Shown here: piece after piece, positions 6,401 through 9,897 of the stretch | How the letters are laid out: every line of letters begins with the position of its first letter | Numbering within the stretch: position 1 is the first letter of the stretch | Notes under the pieces: generated by a model | What the model was told of the DNA's origin: nothing | Seen by the model: the letters and a program-made list of their open reading frames with translations, nothing else | Databases searched by the model: none | Assembly (NCBI GenBank): GCA_964564785.1 | Contig: CAZMCT010000132.1 | Coordinates: 1-9,897, forward strand | DNA from: CAZMCT01 sp964564785 | Lineage (GTDB): Bacteria > Planctomycetota > Phycisphaerae > UBA1845 > Fen-1342 | Direction of reading: 5' to 3' | Length of the DNA: 9,897 nucleotides | Position numbers and translations under genes: made by a program

Positions 6401-6543
6401 CAGCCGGACTCGATGACCTTGACCTCGTCGGCCAGGCCGTGCCGCTCGAGCTGCTCGCGCAGCGCGGCGCTCACTTCGAGCGCGCCGGAGGCGATGCAGC
6501 CGCCGCCGGTGCAGACGAGGACGTGAGAACGAACGGTATCCAT
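3481..6543 (-). CDS. hydB: HydB: NuoF-like NADH/FMN subunit fused to a GltD/NfnB-like NADPH/FAD module
   Basis: Flavoprotein subunit of the hydrogenase complex, 1020 residues. Domains in order: thioredoxin-like [2Fe-2S] (C11, C16, C48, C52); NuoF FMN/NADH domain (about 125-430: GLRGRGGAGF at 162-171, CNGDEGDPGAF at 192-202, GSGAFVCGEETAL at 277-289); NuoF [4Fe-4S] (C454, C457, C460, C500); Fer4_20-type two-cluster domain (C530, C535, C543, C547, C582, C586, C590, C594); GltD-type FAD site (VGAGPAG, 638-644) and NADPH site (GGGNAAIDAAR, 770-780; YRRTRAEMPA, 794-803); second FAD motif (FAGGDA, 912-917); and a short C-terminal motif C1005, C1008, C1015. Canonical HydB instead ends in two CxxCxxCxxxCP ferredoxin clusters, which are absent here. 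The frame is unbroken across the join, so the fusion is real in this sequence. The ATG at 6543 has GGAAGG eight bases upstream. It is the second-last gene before hydA. NAD and NADP use is inferred from the motifs, not shown. Confidence 0.94.
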   Translation of the reverse strand: MDTVRSHVLVCTGGGCIASGALEVSAALREQLERHGLADEVKVIESGCLGPCAVGPVAAVYPDGTFYQNIRPDDAAEIVEEHLLKGRVVERLVHKTPKGEAMHGLHEIEFFKKQVKIVLRNCGVIDPLKIEEYIARDGYQALGKVLTQMKPEDVIAEMKKSGLRGRGGAGFLTGLKWEFTRKSPGDVKYILCNGDEGDPGAFMDRSVLEGDPHSVIEGMAIAGYAIGARQGYAYIRAEYPLAVQRFEHALQQAREYGLLGQNIMNSGFDFDVEVRMGSGAFVCGEETALMTSIEGKRGEPRPRPPFPAVKGLWDKPSCLNNVETFANVAPIILKGADWFASYGTAKSKGTKVFALAGAINNTGLVEVPIGVPLGEIIYDIGGGIPGGKKFKAVQLGGPSGGCIPKEHLNVPVDYESLTELGAIMGSGGMIVMDEDTCMVDVARFFLDFCQDESCGKCPPCRVGTKRMLEIVTRICDGQGREGDIEKLIELGGIIKDASLCGLGQTAPNPVLSTIRYFREEYEAHIRDRHCPAGVCPALVRAPCQSACPAGVDIPGFVSLIGEKRYAEALALHRERNPFASVCARVCFHTCEDKCRRGTLDEAVAIRGLKRFMAEQEVVVSLPDVRDSEENGKRKIAIVGAGPAGLSCAYFLARLGYRPRVFEAEPRPGGMLVQAIPAYRLPREELAREVRMIERLGVDIETNMKLGRDFTLKSLRRDGYEAVFLGVGAPLGSRLGIPGEDSEGVTEALRFLREYNIRGSVPIGRHVVVVGGGNAAIDAARTALRLGAESVTILYRRTRAEMPAYKEEVDEAEHEGVKLMMLVAPVEVVTRGGKVSGLKCQHMVLGEFDRSGRRRPVTASGSEFIVPCDQIIAGIGQALEVKDILDGVELKLTKSGFLQADPVTGQTSEPWIFAGGDAVMGPWSVVGAIGSGEKAAVGIDKLLTGSEHAFWRKERKVDTEFDPDADPVQYPRARMQLIPVNKRRNNFQEVELPWSEPVARREAKRCLRCDYRAEACVDEER

Positions 6544-6576
6544 GCGTTAGACCTTCCCGTCTGGAGCCGCTAGCCG

Positions 6577-6617
6577 CGCGGGGGAACTTCGGCGCGGACC
6601 ACACGTGGGCCCCCGCG
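6577..6617 (-). repeat. 8-bp inverted repeat in the hndB-hydB spacer
   Basis: CGCGGGGG (6577-6584) and CCCCCGCG (6610-6617) are exact reverse complements separated by 25 nt. They span much of the 111-nt gap between the hndB-like stop and the hydB start, ending about 20 nt before the hydB Shine-Dalgarno (6552-6557). Possible processing or attenuation element; no T-run. Confidence 0.4.
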
Positions 6618-6654
6618 ATTCGCGGCGCGTTGCTCTGAACTCGCCACCCATCGT

Positions 6655-7026
6655 TTAGACCTTGATCAGGTATTCGCTGACCGGCATGCCGCGCTGGAGA
6701 TGCTCCCGCACGATCTCGCCGACCTTGGCCTTGGTCAGCCGGCCGTAGCGGAACGACTTGCCCGCCTGGTCGGTGACCGTGATCATCGGCTCCTGGTCGC
6801 ACAGCCCGGCGCAGCCGGTCTGCTGGAGCGACACGTTGCTCGACTTGCTCGCGGTCAGCTCGTTCATCAGTGCCGCGAGCACGTCGCGAGCGCCCGCCGC
6901 GATGCCGCAGGTGCCCATGTGAACCGTGACGCGCAGGTCCTTCGCGCCGCTGCGGAGGTCGATCTCCTTCCGGGCCTGCTCCTTGAGCTTGAGCAGGTCC
7001 TGGGGACTGGTGATCTTGTGGGTCAT
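6655..7026 (-). CDS. hndB: HndB-like thioredoxin-fold [2Fe-2S] ferredoxin subunit
   Basis: A 123-residue protein resembling the HndB subunit of NADP-reducing hydrogenases, probably an electron carrier of the HydABC complex. An N-terminal helical part (1-28, KLKEQARKEIDLR) precedes a thioredoxin-like [2Fe-2S] fold with MGTCGIAAGA (38-47) and TGCAGLCDQEP (70-80). Only three Cys occur in the protein (C40, C72, C76). The CX4C half-motif found in HydB and HydC is missing: H36 occupies the first position and no second Cys follows C40. From memory, CGIAAGA is usual for this family, so it need not be a defect. The start overlaps the hydC stop by ATGA (7023-7026), indicating translational coupling, and GGAGGG lies seven bases before the ATG. 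The hydB gene follows after 111 nt. Family assignment is firm; whether a standard [2Fe-2S] cluster is bound is open. Confidence 0.88.
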   Translation of the reverse strand: MTHKITSPQDLLKLKEQARKEIDLRSGAKDLRVTVHMGTCGIAAGARDVLAALMNELTASKSSNVSLQQTGCAGLCDQEPMITVTDQAGKSFRYGRLTKAKVGEIVREHLQRGMPVSEYLIKV

Positions 7027-7586
7027 GCGTGGGCCCTCCGTTCCGCGGCCGCCGCGCCCGCGCCGGTCGCACCGTTGCCGTTGCGGTACTTCGCGAGCAC
7101 CGTGTCGAGCTTGTTGGCCTTGACGCGGTGGTGAACGTCTTCATTGATCATGATGGCCGGGGCCAGGCCGCACGCCCCGAAGCAGCGGGCCACCTCGAGC
7201 GTGAAGAGCCGGTCCTTGGTGGTCTCGCCCACGTCGACGCCCAGCTTCTGCTTGAGCGTGTCGAGCACGCGCTTGCCGCCCCGCACGTAACACGCCGTGC
7301 CCAGGCACACCCGCACCAGGTGCTTGCCGCGCGGCGTCGTCGAAAAAAACGAGTAGAAGCTGACGACGCCCGCCACCTCGCTGTAGCTCTTCTTCAACCC
7401 CAGCGCGATCCGCTTCAGCGCCACCTCCGGCAGATACCCGAACAGGCTCTGCGCGATTTGCAGCACCGGGATCAGCGCCCCGGGCTTGGCCTGGTATTCC
7501 TCCAGCACTTCGTCCAGCCGCGCCAGCAGCTCTTCCTCGGAGGCTTCCTCGCCACAGCCGCACTGCACCTTGCCATCTAGCGCCAT
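7023..7586 (-). CDS. hydC: HydC: NuoE-like [2Fe-2S] subunit
   Basis: A 187-residue homologue of complex I 24-kDa/NuoE, the small partner of the NuoF module in HydABC-type hydrogenases. The N-terminal helical domain (about 16-80, with PVLQIAQSLFGYLP at 40-53) is followed by the thioredoxin-like fold binding [2Fe-2S] through C94, C99, C135 and C139 (CX4C and CX3C). VSFYSFF (75-81) is a typical NuoE stretch. A Gly/Ala/Asn-rich tail (168-187) is probably disordered. The N-terminus has an extra CGC (C9, C11) of unknown use. The ATG at 7586 follows GGGAG with six bases of spacing. It is the first gene of the hydrogenase block, 211 nt after the GHKL gene, so a promoter is likely in between, and it overlaps the hndB-like gene by 4 nt. 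HydC with the HydB NuoF domain would form the NADH-side electron entry or exit. Confidence 0.94.
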   Translation of the reverse strand: MALDGKVQCGCGEEASEEELLARLDEVLEEYQAKPGALIPVLQIAQSLFGYLPEVALKRIALGLKKSYSEVAGVVSFYSFFSTTPRGKHLVRVCLGTACYVRGGKRVLDTLKQKLGVDVGETTKDRLFTLEVARCFGACGLAPAIMINEDVHHRVKANKLDTVLAKYRNGNGATGAGAAAAERRAHA

Positions 7587-7650
7587 ACGTTGCTCCCGTC
7601 ATCACCTCGGCCCGGCAGGTGCCGTGCCGCGCTCGTGCGTTCCTCCGGTC

Positions 7651-7667
7651 GCGCGGCGACGCCGCGC
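7651..7667 (-). repeat. 7-bp hairpin in the hydC leader
   Basis: GCGCGGC (7651-7657) and GCCGCGC (7661-7667) pair perfectly around GAC. It lies 65-81 nt upstream of the hydC start, just after the transcription start suggested by the -10-like element at 7678-7686. It may stabilise the 5' end of the message. Confidence 0.4.
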
Positions 7668-7677
7668 AGGATTCGCT

Positions 7678-7686
7678 AGTGTAACA
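7678..7686 (-). promoter_or_regulatory. Candidate extended -10 element upstream of hydC
   Basis: On the minus strand TGTTACACT combines a TGn extension with TACACT (four of six to TATAAT). Transcription would start near 7670, about 85 nt before the hydC ATG. No recognisable -35 hexamer lies 16-18 bases upstream. The 211-nt gap to the GHKL gene and the A+T-richer stretch 7680-7735 make a promoter here plausible, but the motif is weak. Confidence 0.25.
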
Positions 7687-7702
7687 AATCCGTCAATCTT
7701 AC

Positions 7703-7733
7703 CCACATGTGTGAAGTTGGCACAACGTGAAAC
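7703..7733. promoter_or_regulatory. Candidate operator region upstream of hydC
   Basis: This segment holds CCACATGTGTGA (7703-7714, with the 8-bp palindrome CACATGTG), an imperfect dyad TGTGAA-GTTGG-CACAA (7710-7725) and AACGTGAAAC (7724-7733). The last recurs exactly at 9187-9196 in the other long spacer of the regulatory genes. The dyad resembles Rex or CRP/FNR-type sites (TTGTGAA-N4-TTCACAA, TGTGA-N6-TCACA), but the half-site distance is one base short. Position just upstream of the -10-like element suits a regulator site; identity unproven. Confidence 0.28.
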
Positions 7734-7797
7734 CCGTGCAGCACCACCCTCGCTGTGCTCGCACCCAGCCCGCTCTCCGCTCGCTGCGGCCGCATAC

Positions 7798-8349
7798 TCA
7801 TGTGAGAATCGCACACCGCTCCAACTCCTGTGCCAGCCGGGCACGCACCGCGGCGCCCAACGCCAGCCCGTCTTCCCGGCTCAGCCCCGCCGCTCCGGCC
7901 ACATCCGTCGTGCACACGCGTCCGCCCTGCTCGCCGGCCCGCACGCTGAACCGAAATTCGACCCCCGGGTTCGTGCACACCAGCGACGCCAGCGTCCCCG
8001 CCAGGTCTCCGAGCGGATTGCGATCCACATGTGTGAGACCGAACTCGGCCGTCACCGCGACGCCGACCGGGCCGAGCGTCGATTTGCCGATCGTGAGGCG
8101 CCCGCCCGTCGCCTCCGCCGCCGCTTTCATCAAGGCGAGTCCCAGACCCGTGCGCTTGCCCGGCTTCGTGGTATAGAACGGATCGACGGCCGCCTCCGGC
8201 GCGATCTTGAGGCCGCGGCCGTTGTCCTCGACCACGATCCACAGCCGGTCGGCCGCGGCGTCGGCCTCGACCGACACGGCAATGATGCTCGCGCCCGCCC
8301 GGAGGGAGTTCTCGACCAAGTCCAGGATGTGGAGCGAAAGCTCGCGCAT
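7798..8349 (-). CDS. GHKL (HATPase_c) protein without phosphoacceptor-His domain
   Basis: A 183-residue protein that begins directly with a GHKL ATP-binding fold. The N-box is HILDLVENSLRAGA (7-20), the G1 box VVEDNGRGL (39-47), the F-box region DPFYTTK (56-62) and the G2 box GKRTGLGLALM (64-74). No DHp dimerisation helix or H-box precedes it, and there is no membrane segment or sensor. After about residue 105 an 80-residue C-terminal part of unknown fold contains C125, C146 and C179. It could act as a kinase on a separate partner, like RsbW-type or histidine-kinase ATPase modules. It starts 4 nt after the PHP gene stop, so the two are almost certainly co-transcribed. It is 211 nt before hydC. 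From memory, such stand-alone ATPases accompany PHP and DRTGG genes near [FeFe] hydrogenase operons in other anaerobes. ATP binding is well supported; the phosphorylation target is unknown. Confidence 0.88.
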   Translation of the reverse strand: MRELSLHILDLVENSLRAGASIIAVSVEADAAADRLWIVVEDNGRGLKIAPEAAVDPFYTTKPGKRTGLGLALMKAAAEATGGRLTIGKSTLGPVGVAVTAEFGLTHVDRNPLGDLAGTLASLVCTNPGVEFRFSVRAGEQGGRVCTTDVAGAAGLSREDGLALGAAVRARLAQELERCAILT

Positions 8350-8353
8350 GGCT

Positions 8354-9142
8354 TTACCCCACCGTGACCCCGCGGCCGCCTTCTCCGCGGAGCGCCGCGG
8401 CCAGTTCCTCGAACGTCGGCGCCATCAGCCGCAGCACGGAGCGGGCTGAACCGATGTCACTCAGGTAGTGGCTGTCCGAGCTCGACAGCAGCGGCAGGCC
8501 GTATCGGCCGCAGGCCGCCAGCGCCTCGCGCGCCGGACCTCGCGTCCGCAGGCGATCGTCCGCGTCAGCCGGGCCGCACGGCGCGAACACCTCGAGCGCG
8601 TCGAAGCCCGCATCCGTCGGAAACACGCCGAGCTGGCTGAACACGCTGAACGACGGCCGATTCACGTGCGCCGCAATCGCCAGGCCGCCGTACTGGTGAA
8701 CGAGCTGCACGGCGGCCGGCAGGGCAAACGTGGTCGCGCCGGCCAGCATCCGCGGCTCGCGCCCCACCACCCGCCCGTCGCCGTCCAGCACCGCCTGCTC
8801 GCCGAAGCGCGCGTAATATGCGTCGTCGGCCTCCGGGAGCGTGGCCCGGACCGCTTCGGCCGCGGCGCCGGCCGCGGTGGGCGAGGCGAACAGGCCGAGC
8901 ACGTGCACCTCCTCGGCCGTGGTGATTTCGATGCCGGCGAGCACCGTCAGCGCGGGGCCCGCCCCCCGCGCGGCGGACTCGCAGCAACTGGCCGTGTTGC
9001 CGGCCGCGTTGTGGTCGCAGACGGCGATCATCGCCAGTCCGCAGCGGCGGGCCTGCTCGACAATGGCCGGCGGCGTCATCTCGTCCGCCGCACACGGCGA
9101 AAGCGCCGTGTGGATGTGCAGGTCGGCGAGAAAACGCTTCAT
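8354..9142 (-). CDS. PHP-family metal-dependent phosphoesterase
   Basis: A 262-residue PHP-domain protein. The metal-binding motifs are all visible: DLHIHT with H9 and H11, CDHN with D43 and H44, GIE with E72, H80 (VHVLG), H159 (AAHVNRP) and the final DSH with D223 and H225. A trinuclear-metal phosphoesterase active site is therefore likely intact, but the substrate is unknown; it could hydrolyse a phosphoprotein or a small phosphorylated metabolite. About residues 95-140 form an insert typical of larger PHP proteins, rich in Ala and acidic residues. The ATG at 9142 follows GGAGA with five bases of spacing. The GHKL gene follows after 4 nt, and the DRTGG gene lies 143 nt upstream. A role opposing the GHKL kinase (phosphatase against kinase) is attractive but only inferred from adjacency. 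Family assignment is secure. Confidence 0.9.
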   Translation of the reverse strand: MKRFLADLHIHTALSPCAADEMTPPAIVEQARRCGLAMIAVCDHNAAGNTASCCESAARGAGPALTVLAGIEITTAEEVHVLGLFASPTAAGAAAEAVRATLPEADDAYYARFGEQAVLDGDGRVVGREPRMLAGATTFALPAAVQLVHQYGGLAIAAHVNRPSFSVFSQLGVFPTDAGFDALEVFAPCGPADADDRLRTRGPAREALAACGRYGLPLLSSSDSHYLSDIGSARSVLRLMAPTFEELAAALRGEGGRGVTVG

Positions 9143-9186
9143 GCCGATCTCCGGCCGGGCGGCATGCGGGCACGCGAAAAGGTCAA

Positions 9187-9196
9187 AACGTGAAAC
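9187..9196. repeat. 10-nt motif AACGTGAAAC shared with the hydC upstream region
   Basis: The exact decamer AACGTGAAAC occurs here, 45 nt upstream of the PHP start, and again at 7724-7733 upstream of hydC. Both copies are in spacers and in the same orientation. GGTTTCAC at 9259-9266 contains the reverse complement of its GTGAAAC part within the same spacer. It may be a shared regulator site, or dispersed spacer sequence. Confidence 0.3.
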
Positions 9197-9285
9197 GGCG
9201 AAAGAAAACCGGCCGTACCGAACCGGCGGGCCGGGCGGGCGTCTGACGACGTATTCACGGTTTCACTTCCGCGCGTTCTCACGCT

Positions 9286-9636
9286 CTATGTCCGCGTCCC
9301 GCGCACGCCGAGCTCGTACATCCGCCCGACCAGGTCGAACGCCGGCCGCGGCGACACGAACAACGCGATCCGTTCCTCGACGGCCTTCGCGCGGACGGCG
9401 TCTTCCGGCCGGCGGTCGGCGGCGAAGATCACCGCCGCCAGGCCCGCGTGGACCGCGACGGCGATCACGTTCAGGTGCACCTGCACGGTCACGAGCACGC
9501 CCCCCTCGGGCGCGTTGGCCAGCACGTCGCTGAGCAGGTCGGAAACGTAGCCCGCGGTCACCTCGTGGGCCACCAGCGTCAGCTCGGGCGTGAGATTCTC
9601 GAGCCGCAGCTCGGCCGCGATCTGCTGCAAAGTCAT
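9286..9636 (-). CDS. DRTGG-domain-like protein
   Basis: A 116-residue protein whose central segment VTAGYVSDLLSDVLANA (26-42) and following VLVTVQVHLNVIAVA (47-61) match the pattern of small stand-alone DRTGG-domain proteins found next to [FeFe] hydrogenase genes in anaerobes. The literal DRTGG tetrad is not visible. The C-terminal half (AAVIFAADRRPED, then PAFDLVGRMYELG) fits a small alpha/beta domain with a closing helix. No Cys and no membrane segment. The domain is usually regarded as a ligand-binding or regulatory module; its ligand is unknown. The ATG at 9636 overlaps the stop of the upstream FeS gene (ATGA, 9633-9636) and has AGGAGA seven bases before it. In-frame upstream codons to 9768 overlap the FeS gene and look non-coding, so the shorter form is preferred. 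Confidence 0.78.
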   Translation of the reverse strand: MTLQQIAAELRLENLTPELTLVAHEVTAGYVSDLLSDVLANAPEGGVLVTVQVHLNVIAVAVHAGLAAVIFAADRRPEDAVRAKAVEERIALFVSPRPAFDLVGRMYELGVRGTRT

Positions 9637-9897
9637 GGCGTGTTCTCCTGGTCGGCGTCCTCCCCCGGCGGCCGGCCGTGCAGCCGCACGCACGCCTCGG
9701 TGTGCGCCCGCCCCAGCACGATGTCCTCGGCCAGTGCGGCGCAGGTCGGCGCGCCGCATAGGCCGCAATCGCTGCCCGGCAGACGTTTGATGAGGCGGTC
9801 GATGCGCCCGAGTTTCTGCACGGCCCGGGACAGGTCCTCGTCGAGCCGCAGGCCGCGGCGCGGCGCGAGCGGGCGGCTGCGCGGCGCGGCGCGAGCC
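9633..9897 (-). CDS. C-terminal end of a [4Fe-4S] FeS-domain protein, probably hydrogenase-like sensor (runs off right edge)
   Basis: The frame is open from the right edge to the stop at 9633; about 87 residues are visible. The first 20 or so are Arg/Ala/Pro-rich and linker-like. Then come a helix (LDEDLSRAVQKLGRIDRLIK) and LPGSDCGLCGAPTC...C, a CX2CX4CX16C pattern typical of the FeS (PF04060-type) [4Fe-4S] domain. The tail after it is short and acidic. A GTG at 9819-9821 could begin a 62-residue protein, but the helix starts before it and no good ribosome site precedes it, so I read this as the end of a longer gene. From memory, this ending is typical of proteins that carry ferredoxin and Fe-hydrogenase large-subunit-like domains and sit next to DRTGG genes. 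Most of the gene lies outside the window, so that identity is an inference. It is coupled to the DRTGG gene by ATGA. Confidence 0.7.
   Translation of the reverse strand, partial: ARAAPRSRPLAPRRGLRLDEDLSRAVQKLGRIDRLIKRLPGSDCGLCGAPTCAALAEDIVLGRAHTEACVRLHGRPPGEDADQENTP

Noticed and set aside
3427..6573. 1048-codon open frame on the plus strand opposite hydB
   Set aside because: A mirror of the strong codon bias of hydB: composition is Asp/His/Leu/Ala/Arg-rich without any motif, while the minus strand encodes an intact multi-domain protein.
7708..7725. Canonical Rex or CRP/FNR binding site upstream of hydC
   Set aside because: The half sites TGTGAA and CACAA are there but the spacing is one base too short for the known consensus. 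Kept only as a candidate operator.
7734..7797. Imperfect direct repeats (CAGCGAG-like) in the GHKL-hydC spacer
   Set aside because: Short and degenerate; they may be only G+C-rich spacer composition, and I could not define a unit.
9637..9768. Longer start for the DRTGG-like gene
   Set aside because: The extra residues overlap the FeS gene in another frame and are Arg/Gly/Ala-rich. The ATG at 9636 has AGGAGA and an ATGA overlap.
1..9897. tRNA, rRNA, CRISPR arrays, insertion sequences, attachment sites
   Set aside because: No cloverleaf-like or rRNA-like sequence, no regularly spaced repeats, and no transposase or integrase motifs were seen on either strand.

Overview
The window is G+C-rich (roughly two thirds by eye) and every gene I can support lies on the minus strand, so the gene order is read from right to left. 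It carries most of an operon for a multisubunit, NAD(P)-linked [FeFe] hydrogenase of the HydABC/Hnd type, with a set of signalling or regulatory genes on both sides. An oxygen-sensitive hydrogenase of this class points to an anaerobic or facultatively fermentative bacterium. The G+C-rich codon use, the long structured spacers and the small Cys-rich exported protein at the left edge would fit a planctomycete-like or other deep-branching lineage. That placement is only a guess, because no rRNA or other marker gene is present.

Right part (9897 to 7798, read leftwards): the C-terminal end of a protein with a [4Fe-4S] 'FeS' domain (probably the tail of a larger hydrogenase-like sensor), a DRTGG-type protein joined to it by an ATGA overlap, a PHP-family phosphoesterase with intact metal-ligand motifs, and a GHKL ATPase that has no phosphoacceptor-His domain.

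Centre (7586 to 1485): hydC (NuoE-like, [2Fe-2S]), an hndB-like thioredoxin-fold ferredoxin overlapping it by ATGA, a 1020-residue hydB, and hydA (605 residues, H-cluster enzyme with four accessory cluster sites). HydB is the most notable gene. Its NuoF-like NADH/FMN module is followed by a complete glutamate-synthase-beta/NfnB-like module (two [4Fe-4S] sites, FAD, NADPH) in place of the usual C-terminal 2x[4Fe-4S] ferredoxin domain. The complex could therefore connect H2, ferredoxin, NAD(H) and NADP(H). HydA also has TSCSP where the textbook H-cluster motif is TSCCP.

Left part (1376 to 1): a stand-alone receiver-domain response regulator whose start codon sits 7 nt behind a TACAAT box (a possible leaderless message), about 630 nt without a convincing gene but with a promoter-like element and two hairpins, and the N-terminal 98 residues of a secreted Cys-containing protein that runs off the left edge.

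How the parts may work together (inference): HydC, HydB and HydA, with the HndB-like protein, form the redox complex. The FeS/DRTGG/PHP/GHKL/receiver genes look like a dedicated redox- or H2-responsive control set, but within the window they include neither a His phosphodonor nor a DNA-binding output domain. The hydEFG maturases are not in the window.
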